From: an uncultured Geobacter sp.
Lineage (GTDB): Bacteria; Desulfobacterota; Desulfuromonadia; Geobacterales; Geobacteraceae
Assembly: GCA_937886325.1 (NCBI GenBank)
Contig: CALABV010000119.1
Location: 1 to 64,000, forward strand
DNA length: 64,000 nt
Reading direction: 5' to 3'
Part shown: piece by piece, positions 18,182-27,495 of the stretch
How positions within the stretch are numbered: the stretch's first letter is position 1
Layout of the letters: each line of letters starts with the position of its first letter
The notes under the pieces: generated by a model
Database searches by the model: none
Seen by the model: the letters and a program-made list of their open reading frames with translations, nothing else
Told to the model about the DNA's origin: nothing
Made by a program: the position numbers and the translations under genes

Positions 18182-18276
18182 GGTAAGCGAACCAGGCCTT
18201 CTTTCCAGCCCGACATGATCAAATCCGCGAAGGTGTGAAGGCGTCACGGATTACGGGAGAATGCATTCGCGTTGCC

Positions 18277-18564
18277 TCAGCTTTCATCAAACGTTCCGGC
18301 AAGAGTCGTGTAATGGCATTTGCCCTCAACCAGGTGTTCGCACGTCAGACAAAAACGCCCACCGCATCTTTTTCCGGCTTGTTGTCTTCTCTCCGGACCC
18401 GTATACGCGCCACCATTCCCCCGCATAGGATCCTTTCCTACGATGACCCATCCTGTCGAACGGCGGAAAGCCGTGACCCTGTCCGCAACCAGCAACCGAT
18501 CAAGTTCGATGCCGGACACAATCTTTATGTAGTTGTCACTGAAAAGAACGGGAATCCTTCTCAT
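18277..18564 (-). CDS. Small GPERR-motif protein, copy 1 of a duplicated pair
   Basis: The 95-residue protein is the compact form of the family also seen at 17177-17506. It contains PVLFSDNYIKIVSGIELD, FRRSTGWVIVGKDPMRG, YTGPERR and a terminal FCLTCEHLVEGKC cysteine block. GGAGA lies upstream of the ATG. The function is unknown; the cysteines suggest metal binding. The pair differs enough (roughly half identical by eye) that the duplication is not recent. Confidence 0.7.
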   Translation of the reverse strand: MRRIPVLFSDNYIKIVSGIELDRLLVADRVTAFRRSTGWVIVGKDPMRGNGGAYTGPERRQQAGKRCGGRFCLTCEHLVEGKCHYTTLAGTFDES

Positions 18565-18723
18565 ATGGGACTCTCCTTCACAAAACCCATATGAAACATA
18601 TTCTGCAGCCGCAATTAGCCTTTCATTTCATATATTCAGCAAATTTGATACCACCTTTCTCCGCACATGTAACCATCTGATATTTCGTGACAAAATATTT
18701 ATCAGGGAGCACCGGTCTCGACA

Positions 18724-18762
18724 GTGTAAAATCTTCCGACAGCGGCTTCGTCGAGCGATGAG
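18724..18762 (-). pseudogene. Possible second relic of the SHGI-type small gene
   Basis: On the minus strand this reads VSHRSTKPLSEDFTL, aligning with VSHGIHESCCEEFYN of the intact gene but with the cysteines lost. It sits just upstream of GPERR copy 1, in the same relative position that the intact gene and the other relic hold to GPERR copy 2. The relation is inferred by eye. Confidence 0.35.
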
Positions 18763-18829
18763 ATACCTTGCCGATAGTGCGTCCCATCCCGAAAAACGCA
18801 TGTGAATGCATTCGGACAAGCATCAACCT

Positions 18830-19507
18830 TTACCTTTCCCGCGCGCACTCCTCCGAACCGGTAGGAGAGGACATACACCTGTCCGCTTCCCTGATAAAGC
18901 GAAATGCCAGTTCGAATGCCGCATCCTGACCTGCTTTGCCGATATCGAAGGAGAGATCGAAATTGCAGGCGTCACTCCATTCCTTGCCGGTCACCTTGGC
19001 AATCAGCTTTCCTCGTTCTCTGTCCGAATCCAGAATCATGTCCATGGCATTTTTGAACGTTGGGACGGAATACTGCTCCATTACGCGCCTGGCTCGAAAT
19101 GAAGGATCAGCGTGGATAAAGATGTTGACGATGCGCGGATGGCCCCTGAGGATATGGAAGCCGGCATGGCCGACGATGACCGCGCTGCAGTTCTTTGCAA
19201 CCTCTCTGATAACCATGCTCTTGACCTCGAACAGCCTGGTATCGGAGATAAACCTGATCGGCGGCGGGGCATAGCTGGTCTCCGGGCTGCCCAGACTGAA
19301 ACAACCCGCCACTTCTTCCCAGAAACCGGATACCCGTTCCATCCGATCGGCCAGCGCCTGCTCCTTTTCCTCCAGAATCCCGGCGGTTCTGGTAAGGATT
19401 TCGCGATCGATGTAGCTGATCCCCAGGGTCTTCGCGAGCCGATAGCCGACTTCCGACCCGCCGCTCCCCATCTGGCGGGAGATTGTGATTATCAGATTTT
19501 CCGACAT
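18830..19507 (-). CDS. Cytidylate-kinase-like family protein
   Basis: The 225-residue protein belongs to the cytidylate-kinase-2-like group. The P-loop-like N-terminus is TISRQMGSGGSEVGYRLAK. The segment ISYIDREILTRTA is followed by a central VIVGHAGFHILRGHP and an arginine-rich lid (DPSFRARRVMEQY). Members of the group are predicted nucleotide kinases of unproven substrate and are common in this lineage; true Cmk enzymes are distinct. A good GGAGG precedes the ATG. It lies downstream of the RND efflux operon on the same strand, separated by 29 bases, so read-through is possible. Confidence 0.82.
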   Translation of the reverse strand: MSENLIITISRQMGSGGSEVGYRLAKTLGISYIDREILTRTAGILEEKEQALADRMERVSGFWEEVAGCFSLGSPETSYAPPPIRFISDTRLFEVKSMVIREVAKNCSAVIVGHAGFHILRGHPRIVNIFIHADPSFRARRVMEQYSVPTFKNAMDMILDSDRERGKLIAKVTGKEWSDACNFDLSFDIGKAGQDAAFELAFRFIREADRCMSSPTGSEECARER

Positions 19508-19536
19508 GACCCCTCCTTCTCCGCATACCTCCGCGT

Positions 19537-20958
19537 TTACGTATCCCCGCCGCCGAGAACCTTGTACAGCGTCACCAGATTGTTCAGCCGGGAGAGACGG
19601 ACCGTAATCAGGCTCTGCTGGGCGCTGTACAGGGAACGCTGTGAATCGAGAACACTCAGGTAGTTATCGACACCCTTGTCGTACCGCGCCTTGGAGAGTC
19701 GGTAACTCTCGGCGGTGGCGTCGGTGAGGGACTGCTGCGCCTTGACCTGGTCATCGATGGTGCCCCGCTGGGCAAGGGCGTCGGCCACCTCCTTGAAGGC
19801 GGTCTGGATGGCCCTTTCGTACTGGGCCACCGCAATGTCGCGATCCGCCTCGGCCGCTTCCAGGTTGGCCCGGTTGGCCCCTCCCTGGAAGATGGGAATG
19901 GAGATCTGCGGCATGACTTTGTAGACAAAGGCGCCGGACTTGAAGAGTCCGCCCAGGTCGTCACTTCCCAGACCAACGGACGATACCAGGGTGATGCGGG
20001 GGAAGAACGCCGCCCGCGCCGCGCCGATATTGGCGTTGGCCCCCTTGAGGAGGTGCTCGGACTGTAGAATGTCCGGGCGGCGCAGCAGCACGTCGGACGG
20101 CAGGTCCGGTGGGAGGTCCTTCAGAGCGGTAAGGGTATCGGATAGCGCCGCGGGCAAGAGTTCGGCCGGAACCGGGGAACCGACCACCAGGTTCAGGGCG
20201 TTCTCGTCCTGGGCCGCGAGCGTGGTATAACGGGCGATGTCCACCCGCGCCGATTCCACGCTGGTGCGGGCCTGGTTGAGATCGAGGGCTGACGAGATGC
20301 CGGCCTCGTAGCGGCTGCGGATGAGCCGATACGATGTCTCCTGGCTCTCCAGGGTTTCTTTGGCCAGCTTCAGCCGCTCGCGATCCGCGGCCAGGGTCAG
20401 GTAATTGGACGCCACTTCGGCCACCAGACTGAGCTGGGTGGCGCGCCGCGCCTGGGATGTGGCGAAATACTGCTCCAGGGCCTGGTCCTTGAGGCTCCGC
20501 ACCCTGCCGAACAGGTCAAGTTCGTAGGAGCTCATGCCGAGTCCCACATTGTACTGATGGATGTCCATGGGGATGCCGAGGCCGGAAAAGTCTTCGGCCA
20601 GACGCTGGTAGGTTGCGGAACCTTCGGCGTCCACCTTCGGGAAGAGATCGGCGCGCTTGATTTGATACTGGGCACGGGATTTCTGGATATTGAGGACGGC
20701 GACACGGAGGTCGCGATTGTTCTCCAGGGCAAGAGTTATCAGCTTCCGCAGGTTGGCGTCGACGAAAAATTCCTGCCAGGGAACATCGGCAACCGCCTTG
20801 GCGGGCGATGCTCCATCCGCCTCCTTATACGCCGGTCCCCGCGGCCAGGCAGACGGGACGGGAGCCTCGGGCCGGGTATATTTCGGCGCCATGGTGCAGC
20901 CGGACAGACAGATGAATACCCCGAACGGGAGGCAGAAGATTCGCAGCATTCGTTTCAT
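19537..20958 (-). CDS. RND efflux outer-membrane factor, OprM/NodT family lipoprotein
   Basis: The 473-residue protein has a lipoprotein signal with the lipobox LSGC, followed by APKYTRPEAPVPSAW, typical of the family. Two copies of the OEP repeat follow, with signatures such as SYELDLFGRVRSLKDQALEQY and RPDILQSEHLLKGANANIGAARAAFFPRI. It would form the trimeric outer-membrane exit duct of the pump encoded immediately upstream; the gap to the pump gene is one base. The length is normal. Confidence 0.93.
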   Translation of the reverse strand: MKRMLRIFCLPFGVFICLSGCTMAPKYTRPEAPVPSAWPRGPAYKEADGASPAKAVADVPWQEFFVDANLRKLITLALENNRDLRVAVLNIQKSRAQYQIKRADLFPKVDAEGSATYQRLAEDFSGLGIPMDIHQYNVGLGMSSYELDLFGRVRSLKDQALEQYFATSQARRATQLSLVAEVASNYLTLAADRERLKLAKETLESQETSYRLIRSRYEAGISSALDLNQARTSVESARVDIARYTTLAAQDENALNLVVGSPVPAELLPAALSDTLTALKDLPPDLPSDVLLRRPDILQSEHLLKGANANIGAARAAFFPRITLVSSVGLGSDDLGGLFKSGAFVYKVMPQISIPIFQGGANRANLEAAEADRDIAVAQYERAIQTAFKEVADALAQRGTIDDQVKAQQSLTDATAESYRLSKARYDKGVDNYLSVLDSQRSLYSAQQSLITVRLSRLNNLVTLYKVLGGGDT

Positions 20959-20959
20959 C

Positions 20960-23900
20960 TCAATTCACCTCCGGGGCGCCGACTGTGGAAACGGGTTGCA
21001 GAGAAGGCTGCTCCGCCCGCTTTCTGCCAAAGAGCCGTGATATCAGTACGAAGAAAAACGGAATGAAGATCAGATCGATGAAGGTGGCCGAGAGCAGTCC
21101 GCCGGTGACGGCGGTGCCTATTGCATTCTGGGCCGCGGCCCCGGCGCCGCGCGTCAGGGCGAGCGGCAGGGTACCGAAGAAGAAGGCCAGCGAGGTCATG
21201 ATGACCGGGCGAAACCGGATCTTTATCGCCGTCAGCGTGGCCTCGACCAGCTCGTGGCCCTGGCGCATCTGCTCCTTGATGAACTGGATGATCAGGATGG
21301 CGTTCTTGGTGGAAAGCCCCACGGTGGTGAGGAGACCTATCTGCAGGTAGACGTCGTTGGGCAGCATCCGCAGGTTAACCGCCGTAACCGCCCCTACCAG
21401 GCCCAGGGGCAGCATCAGCAGATTGACGAAGGGAATGGTCCAGCTCTCGTACAATGCCGCCACACTGAGAAACACCACCAGGATCGAGATGGCGTACAGG
21501 GCAGGGGCCTGTTTGCCCGCCTGTTTTTCCTCGTAGGAAAGTCCGGTCCACTCGTAGCCTATCCCGGTCGGAAGCTGAGCGGCCATCTTTTCCATCTCGG
21601 CCATGGCCTCGCCGGTGCTCACGCCGGGCGCTGCCTGTCCCATGATCTCCACCGAAGGAATGCCGTTGTAGCGCTCCAGGCGGGGGGAACCGTACTGCCA
21701 GTGGGCGGTGGCAAAGGCCGAAAACGGAACCATCTCGCCGTCTTTGTTGCGCACGTACCAGCTGTTGATATCCTCGGGCAGCATGCGGTACTTGGGTTCC
21801 GATTGGAGATAGACCTTCTTCACCCTGCCGTTCTGGATGAAGTCGTTGACGTAGGAGCTGCCCCAGGCAGTGGCGAGGACATCATTGATGGCGGACTGGG
21901 AGATCCCCTGCGCCCCTGCCCGCACGTCATCGATGTCGAGCTTGAACTGGGGCGAGTCGTCCTGGCCGTTGGGCCGCACCGCGGTCAGCTTGGGGTTTTT
22001 CATGGCCATGCCCAGCAACTGGTTGCGGGCCTCCATGAGCTTGTCATGTCCCAGGCCGCTCCGGTCCTGCAACTGGAAGTCGAAACCGTTGGCCTGCCCC
22101 AGCTCGATCACCGCCGGTGGTGAAAAGGCGAAGACCAACCCGTCGCGAATCGTGGAAAACGCCTTCATGGCCCGCTCCGCCACGGCCGGCGCCTTCAGCT
22201 CCTTGGCGCTGCGCAGCTTCCAGTCTTTGAGCTTCACAAAGGCCACCCCCATGTTCTGACCCCGGCCTGCGAAACTGAATCCGGCAACGGTAATGATGGT
22301 CTCCACCGTCTTCTTTTCCTTTTCCAGAAAATGTTCCTCTATCTGCCGTATCACCTGCAGGGTCCGCTCCTGGGTGGCCCCGGCCGGGAGCTGGAGCTGG
22401 CAGATGATAAACCCTTGATCCTCATCGGGGAGGAAGGCGGTTGGGAGGCGCAGAAATAGAAATACCATGCACACGACGATGGCGCCGTACGCGACCAGGT
22501 ACAGCACCCGTTTGCGGAACGAGCGGCCGACAACAGCCTCATATTTCGACCTGACGAAGTTGAACCCCCTGTTGAAGTGGGGGAAGAACCACTTGAACCA
22601 GCCCGTTTCACCGAAGTGGCGCCCTTTCTCGATGGGCTTCAGGATGGTGGCGCACAGGGCCGGGGTCAGGATCATGGCCACGAATACCGAGAGGATCATG
22701 GCGGAGATGATGGTGATGGAGAACTGGCGGTAGATGACGCCGGTGGAGCCGCCGAAGAAGGCCATGGGAAGGAAGACCGCGGTCAGGACGGTGGCGATGC
22801 CCCACAGGGCGCTGGTGATCTGCCCCATGGACTTGATGGTTGCGTCATGGGGCGAAAGCCCCTCCTCGGACATGATGCGCTCCACGTTCTCCACCACCAC
22901 GATGGCGTCGTCCACCAAAAGGCCGATGACAATGACCAGGGCGAACATGGTGAGGGTGTTGATGGAGAAACCCGCGGCGGACAGCACGCCGAAGGTGCCC
23001 AGAAGGACCACCGGAACCGCGATGGTGGGGATAAGGGTGGCGCGGATGTTCTGCAGGAACAGGAACATGATAACAAAGACCAGCAGGATCGCCTCCACCA
23101 GGGTCTCCACCACCTCTTCAATGGAGATCTTGACAAAGGGGGTGGTGTCGTACGGATAGACCACCTTCATGCCGGCAGGGAAGTATCTGGACAACTCCTC
23201 CATCTTGGCCTTGACCCGGTCGCCCGTCTCCAGGGCATTGGCTCCGGACGCCAGCCGGATTGCCATGCCGCCCATGGGGGCTCCCTTGTAGCGGGCCTCG
23301 ATATCGTAATTCTCGGTGCCGATTTTACATTCAGCCACATCTTTCAGCTTCACGGTCGAGCCGTCACTGTTAGTTTTCAGGATAATGGCTTCAAACTGAT
23401 CGGTTGTCTGCAAAAGTGTCCGGGCCGTGATGGTGGCGTTCAGCTGTTGGCCCGGAGTAGCCGGGTTGCCCCCGAACTGGCCGGCGGATACTTGGGCGTT
23501 CTGCGCCTGAATTGCTGAAATCACGTCGCTGGTGGTCAGGTGGAAGTTGTTCAGCTTGGTGGGGTTCAGCCAGATCCGCATGGCATTCTGGGAGCCGAAC
23601 ACCGTGACCTCGCCGACCCCTTCCGTGCGGCTGATGATGTCCTGGACGTTGGCCACCATGTAGTCGGTCAGTGCGGGGCGGTCCATGGAGCCGTCCTCAG
23701 ACACCAGCCCGATGATCAGCAGGAAGTTCCTGGTGGACTTGACCACCTGGATCCCCTGTTTCTGCACGACTTGGGGGAGGAGCGGCGTGGCGAGCTGCAG
23801 CTTGTTCTGCACCTGCACCTGGGCGATATTCGGGTCGGTTCCTGCCTTGAAGGTCAGGTTGATGGCCACGGTACCGGCCGAGTCGCTGGTGGAGGACATG

Positions 23901-24130
23901 TAGATCAGGTTGTCGATGCCGTTCAGCTTCTGCTCGATAACCTGGGTGACCGTATCCTGGACCGTCTGGGCCGAGGCCCCCGGATAGATGGCGTTGATGG
24001 TGATCTGCGGCGGCGCGATGGGCGGATACTGGGAAACCGGCAGCGTCTTGATGGCAAGAAGGCCGGCCAGCATGACCATGATGGCGATGACCCAGGCGAA
24101 GATGGGGCGATTTATGAAAAACCGGGGCAT
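20960..24130 (-). CDS. RND multidrug efflux pump, HAE1 (AcrB/MexB) type
   Basis: The 1056-residue inner-membrane transporter is full length for the HAE1 group. It starts MPRFFINRPIFAWVIAIMVM, the usual first helix. TM4 carries the two acidic proton-relay residues in LLVDDAIVVVENVERIM. The two large periplasmic loops and the pseudo-repeat (second half beginning near RKRVLYLVAYG) are present. The family exports hydrophobic drugs, detergents or solvents by proton antiport in complex with the adaptor (24143-25342) and outer-membrane factor (19537-20958). Substrate range cannot be read from sequence. Confidence 0.95.
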   Translation of the reverse strand: MPRFFINRPIFAWVIAIMVMLAGLLAIKTLPVSQYPPIAPPQITINAIYPGASAQTVQDTVTQVIEQKLNGIDNLIYMSSTSDSAGTVAINLTFKAGTDPNIAQVQVQNKLQLATPLLPQVVQKQGIQVVKSTRNFLLIIGLVSEDGSMDRPALTDYMVANVQDIISRTEGVGEVTVFGSQNAMRIWLNPTKLNNFHLTTSDVISAIQAQNAQVSAGQFGGNPATPGQQLNATITARTLLQTTDQFEAIILKTNSDGSTVKLKDVAECKIGTENYDIEARYKGAPMGGMAIRLASGANALETGDRVKAKMEELSRYFPAGMKVVYPYDTTPFVKISIEEVVETLVEAILLVFVIMFLFLQNIRATLIPTIAVPVVLLGTFGVLSAAGFSINTLTMFALVIVIGLLVDDAIVVVENVERIMSEEGLSPHDATIKSMGQITSALWGIATVLTAVFLPMAFFGGSTGVIYRQFSITIISAMILSVFVAMILTPALCATILKPIEKGRHFGETGWFKWFFPHFNRGFNFVRSKYEAVVGRSFRKRVLYLVAYGAIVVCMVFLFLRLPTAFLPDEDQGFIICQLQLPAGATQERTLQVIRQIEEHFLEKEKKTVETIITVAGFSFAGRGQNMGVAFVKLKDWKLRSAKELKAPAVAERAMKAFSTIRDGLVFAFSPPAVIELGQANGFDFQLQDRSGLGHDKLMEARNQLLGMAMKNPKLTAVRPNGQDDSPQFKLDIDDVRAGAQGISQSAINDVLATAWGSSYVNDFIQNGRVKKVYLQSEPKYRMLPEDINSWYVRNKDGEMVPFSAFATAHWQYGSPRLERYNGIPSVEIMGQAAPGVSTGEAMAEMEKMAAQLPTGIGYEWTGLSYEEKQAGKQAPALYAISILVVFLSVAALYESWTIPFVNLLMLPLGLVGAVTAVNLRMLPNDVYLQIGLLTTVGLSTKNAILIIQFIKEQMRQGHELVEATLTAIKIRFRPVIMTSLAFFFGTLPLALTRGAGAAAQNAIGTAVTGGLLSATFIDLIFIPFFFVLISRLFGRKRAEQPSLQPVSTVGAPEVN

Positions 24131-24142
24131 GGGTGGACTCCT

Positions 24143-25342
24143 TTACTTTTTTACCGCCGGCGTTTGGGCGGCAGGTACGGAAGGCGCGGTCGGTTTGCTG
24201 CCGAACGGCACGACCCTGACGGGAGTTCCCGGCTTGGCCTTCTGGATCCCTTCCAGGATCACGCAGTCACCCCCTTTGAGCCCTTCGCTCACCAGCCAGT
24301 TGTCGCCGATGGTCCGCTCCACCTTGACGACCCGCTGTTCCACCGTGTCCCCGGCGCCGACCACCATGACCGCGGCATTGCCGTCGGGCTTGCGGGTAAC
24401 ACCCCGCTGGGGAACCAGGATCGCCTGGTCGTTGACCCCTTCTTCCAGGACGGCCCGCACGAACATGCCCGGCAGGAGCGTCTGTTTCGGATTGGGAAAT
24501 ATCGCCCGCACGGTGATGGAACCGGTGCTCTGTTCCACGGTCACTTCGGAAAATTTCAGGGTTCCCGGCAAAGGATAGGCGCTGCCGTCTTCCAGGAGCA
24601 GCCTGACCCGCGCCTGGGCAGCGCCGCCGTTTTTCAACAGGCCGCTGGCCAGGTGCCGCTTCAGCTTTAACATCTCGGCGCTGGACTGGGTGACGTCCAC
24701 ATACATTGAGCTGAGTTGCTGGATGGTGGCCAGCGCGTTTGCCTGGCTGGCGGTCACCAGCGCGCCGTCGGTAACGGAAGAACGGCCGATGCGGCCGGAG
24801 ATGGGGGCGGTCACACGGGTATAGGCCAGGTTGATGCGGGCGCTCTCCACGGTTGCCTTGCTTGAAGCCAACTCCGCTTCAGCCTGTTTCAACGCCGCAT
24901 TGGCGTCGTCATAGTCCTGCTGGCTCACCGCCTTGATCTTCACCAGGTCACGGAACCTCTGCTCCTTGAGCCGGGCAGGGATCAGGTTGGCTTCCGCCTT
25001 TGCCTGGGCTGCCTTGGCGCTGGCATACGAGGCCTGGTAGGTAGCGGGATCGATCTGGTAGAGCACCTGCCCCGCCTTCACATCGCTCCCTTCGGTAAAG
25101 AGGCGCTTCTTTATGATCCCCCCCACTTGGGGCCGCACTTCGGCAACCAGGTGGGCCGAGGTCCGGCCGGGCAGTTCCGTGGTCAGAGTCACGCTCTGCG
25201 GTTTCACCACTATCACCCCGACTTCGGAAGGGCCGCTTTTCTGCGAAGCCGTGGTCGGCTTTTTCCCGCAGCCGCTTGAAGACAGACATACCGCCAGGCA
25301 AATGAATGCTATAATCAGATTGATACCGCGAAAACCATGCAT
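24143..25342 (-). CDS. RND efflux periplasmic adaptor (AcrA/MexA family lipoprotein)
   Basis: The 399-residue membrane-fusion protein has a lipobox (LSSSGC) at about residue 25. It has the split lipoyl motif (VRPQVGGIIKKRLFTEGSDVKAGQVLYQID and its partner VTAPISGRIGRSSVTDGALV), a coiled alpha-hairpin between them, and a beta-barrel C-terminus. GAGGTG precedes the ATG. It is the first gene of the pump operon after tetR, with a palindromic operator immediately upstream of its start. Confidence 0.94.
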   Translation of the reverse strand: MHGFRGINLIIAFICLAVCLSSSGCGKKPTTASQKSGPSEVGVIVVKPQSVTLTTELPGRTSAHLVAEVRPQVGGIIKKRLFTEGSDVKAGQVLYQIDPATYQASYASAKAAQAKAEANLIPARLKEQRFRDLVKIKAVSQQDYDDANAALKQAEAELASSKATVESARINLAYTRVTAPISGRIGRSSVTDGALVTASQANALATIQQLSSMYVDVTQSSAEMLKLKRHLASGLLKNGGAAQARVRLLLEDGSAYPLPGTLKFSEVTVEQSTGSITVRAIFPNPKQTLLPGMFVRAVLEEGVNDQAILVPQRGVTRKPDGNAAVMVVGAGDTVEQRVVKVERTIGDNWLVSEGLKGGDCVILEGIQKAKPGTPVRVVPFGSKPTAPSVPAAQTPAVKK

Positions 25343-25366
25343 ACAAACACCTCAGAAAAAGAATTA

Positions 25367-25384
25367 GGAATGAACGTTCATTCC
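25367..25384. promoter_or_regulatory. TetR-type operator in front of the efflux structural genes
   Basis: The perfect 18-bp palindrome GGAATGAACGTTCATTCC lies between the tetR stop and the adaptor start. The core recurs upstream of tetR at 25992-26007. Placement 25 bases from the adaptor ATG suggests a second regulated promoter inside the operon. Confidence 0.8.
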
Positions 25385-25397
25385 ATTAGCCGAATTT

Positions 25398-25973
25398 TTA
25401 CCTTTTCACCGTGTCCCAACATGCCTCTATGGTTTTGATAATCAACTCTTCATCCAACCGGACAAATCCAAGTATGTGGTCCCGCGCCACCCCCAGCAGA
25501 GGTCCGAATGCAAGGGCAATCAGCATGGGCAGCGGAAGATCCTTGAGAACCTGTTGCGCCGAGCCCTGTTCGAACAGTTCCTTGAAGACGTTGCACTTCC
25601 CTTCATTGCCGAGGATCTTGTCACGCCGGTGGGCGACACCGTAGGGCGAGTTGTGGAACTGCTCCAGGTAGCGGAAATGGAGGGGGTGTTGGATGAAATA
25701 GCGCAGAAGTCTCGAACCGAGATGAATGAATCGCGCCCGGAAAGGCGCCTGGTCGCTGTATCCGTCCAGGATGAACGGAAGAATATCCGCCTCCAGTTCG
25801 TTGAACAGCTCCTTGATGAGTATGTCCCTGTTTTCAAAATAGCGGTAGATGGTCCCGGCGCCTACCCCGGCCCGTTCGGCAATAAGGGCCATGGGCGCCC
25901 CGTGAAAACCCTGTTCGGCAAACAGATCCAGCGCCGCGCGCATTATTTCGTGTCGCTTGTCCGGCTTAGCCAT
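25398..25973 (-). CDS. TetR-family repressor of the efflux operon
   Basis: The 191-residue protein has an N-terminal helix-turn-helix (LFAEQGFHGAPMALIAERAGVGAGTIYRYFENRDILIKEL) matching the TetR signature. A helical C-terminal ligand domain follows (with FRYLEQFHNSPYG and an aromatic-rich tail). Start at the ATG at 25973 because GAGGTG lies upstream. It is the first gene of the minus-strand run tetR-adaptor-pump-OMF. Copies of the same palindrome before and after it imply autoregulation plus control of the pump, with release by a pump substrate, as known for TtgR and AcrR; this is inferred. Confidence 0.9.
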   Translation of the reverse strand: MAKPDKRHEIMRAALDLFAEQGFHGAPMALIAERAGVGAGTIYRYFENRDILIKELFNELEADILPFILDGYSDQAPFRARFIHLGSRLLRYFIQHPLHFRYLEQFHNSPYGVAHRRDKILGNEGKCNVFKELFEQGSAQQVLKDLPLPMLIALAFGPLLGVARDHILGFVRLDEELIIKTIEACWDTVKR

Positions 25974-25991
25974 GATGCACCTCAAATTTCG

Positions 25992-26007
25992 GAATGAACG
26001 TTCATTC
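25992..26007. promoter_or_regulatory. TetR-type operator upstream of tetR
   Basis: The 16-bp palindrome GAATGAACGTTCATTC is identical over its core with the site at 25367-25384. It lies 18 bases upstream of the tetR start codon, where it would overlap the promoter or transcript start. Confidence 0.8.
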
Positions 26008-26126
26008 TGTTACCCGATATACATTTGTCCTGTCAAGAAGAAATTTTCAAGCGGCATTCTTTCCGATTGAATCCGGCTGGGCTGATGGTGTGGATACGGG
26101 GTGTTACGGGGGTATGGTGACGGCAC

Positions 26127-27440
26127 TCAGGAATGGGGTGAGGAAGTCAATTCTCGCGGGTAGCGGATATCCTGCAGAACAAGTTCCTCAAGCGCAGCGT
26201 CGAAGTATGCCTTCCGGCATTCGACGCCGTCGACGGCCCCGTCGCGGAGCACCTTCAGGAACCTGCATCCGCCGAAACAGAGTGGGAGATAGGGACAGTC
26301 GAGACACGCATCATTCTTCCATACGTCGGGATTATGGGTCTTGCCGTAGTCCCGGATACCGGAATCCAGGCGCCCGACGTCGAACCCTTCGCAGCCGATG
26401 AATGCCGGGCACTTGTAGAGTGTGCCGTCATAGTGAATCACCAGGCTGTCCCTATACTCGATCATGCAGGTAACCGGGGAAACCTTCGGCGTAAAGAATC
26501 CCCTGCGCAATATCTCCTCCCTCAGAAACAGACTCGCTTCAATGACCCAGGGTTCGGCCGTTGATGAGCACCCCTCCGAAAACTCCGGCACGAGGTGTTC
26601 GCCCAAGGTTTCGGCAACGGGGGAGAACATGACATGGGAGATCCTGTCCGGCGTCAGGCCTTCGGCGCACAGGTAGTCCAGGAGATGCGGGAAATCCCGA
26701 TAGTTTTCTCTCGTATAATTGCCGCCGATGCCTACAGCTATAAGGTCGCAGACATTTCGCAGATTCTCTACGATGATGTCGAAGCTTCCCGCGCCCGACA
26801 CAGAGGGACGGTAGGCGTCATGGTTTTCGCGGGGACCGTCCAGTGTGACCTTGGCCCTCTTCAGTCCCAGGCCCGCAAGTTCGCGCACCGTCGCTTCCGT
26901 GAGAAGCGTTCCGTTGGTAATCAGGGAAAAGGAAAAGTCGCGGCCGACGTTGTCCGCGCACGTTCGAAGGCGGCCCGCTATCTCCCGGATCAGGGCGAGG
27001 CTGAGAAGCGGCTCGCCGCCATAGAAGTCCACATCGAGGCTCTTGCCGCGTTGCAGGCAGTTTTTCTCCGCATATTCGACAAGGAGATGGGCCGTTTCAC
27101 GGGACATGTAATGCGTTCCCCGCTGCTTACCTTCATAGCAGTAGCGGCACGCCAGGTTGCAGTCAAGGTTCATCACCGCCATGAGAGAAACCGTGCCGCA
27201 CCTTCCCTCGGCCCGCGAGATGGCCGAGAGCATGTCCAGACGCTCCGCTTCGGCATCGTCGACGAGAAAGCCGTTCCGGGTGAGGATATCCTCTTCCCGA
27301 GGTGACAGGGTTCCCTCTTCCATGGCGCGGAGCAGGGACACGGGCACGAGAATCTTCGCAAGACTCCTCGTGGAAAAAAGGAGTACCCGTTCCGGGTTGT
27401 CATGGCAGGGAAAAGATGTGACGTATCTGGAAAGATGCAT
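26127..27440 (-). CDS. Geopeptide-type radical-SAM peptide maturase (SPASM)
   Basis: The 437-residue enzyme has the radical-SAM motif CNLACRYC (CxxxCxxC) at about residue 95, binding the [4Fe-4S]-SAM cluster, and the GGEPL motif (DFYGGEPLLSL). The C-terminal SPASM-type region is cysteine-rich (CMIEYRD, YKCPAFIGCEGF, ACLDCPYLPLCFGGCRF) and would hold auxiliary clusters. The N-terminal 80 residues (HLSRYVTSFPC onward) form a precursor-recognition-like domain. The overall layout matches the geopeptide maturase family known from Geobacter. The two-cysteine precursor gene lies directly upstream at 27496-27597. The ATG at 27440 lacks a good ribosome-binding site and starts immediately after a terminator hairpin. 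Confidence 0.88.
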   Translation of the reverse strand: MHLSRYVTSFPCHDNPERVLLFSTRSLAKILVPVSLLRAMEEGTLSPREEDILTRNGFLVDDAEAERLDMLSAISRAEGRCGTVSLMAVMNLDCNLACRYCYEGKQRGTHYMSRETAHLLVEYAEKNCLQRGKSLDVDFYGGEPLLSLALIREIAGRLRTCADNVGRDFSFSLITNGTLLTEATVRELAGLGLKRAKVTLDGPRENHDAYRPSVSGAGSFDIIVENLRNVCDLIAVGIGGNYTRENYRDFPHLLDYLCAEGLTPDRISHVMFSPVAETLGEHLVPEFSEGCSSTAEPWVIEASLFLREEILRRGFFTPKVSPVTCMIEYRDSLVIHYDGTLYKCPAFIGCEGFDVGRLDSGIRDYGKTHNPDVWKNDACLDCPYLPLCFGGCRFLKVLRDGAVDGVECRKAYFDAALEELVLQDIRYPRELTSSPHS

Positions 27441-27450
27441 GGCCGATAAA

Positions 27451-27473
27451 AAAAGGGGAGCAGACTCCCCTTT
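27451..27473 (-). terminator. Rho-independent terminator between geopeptide and maturase genes
   Basis: The arms AAAGGGGAG and CTCCCCTTT enclose a CAGA loop. Read on the minus strand the stem is followed by a run of seven T residues. It lies after the geopeptide stop and ends about ten bases before the maturase ATG, so it probably works as a partial terminator that sets a high peptide-to-enzyme ratio. Confidence 0.8.
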
Positions 27474-27495
27474 CCGATTCGGAGATTACATGGTC

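Noticed and set aside
22577..23518. Glycine/histidine-rich plus-strand frame opposite the RND pump
   Set aside because: Shadow of the pump gene; composition is an artefact of the opposite-strand codon use.
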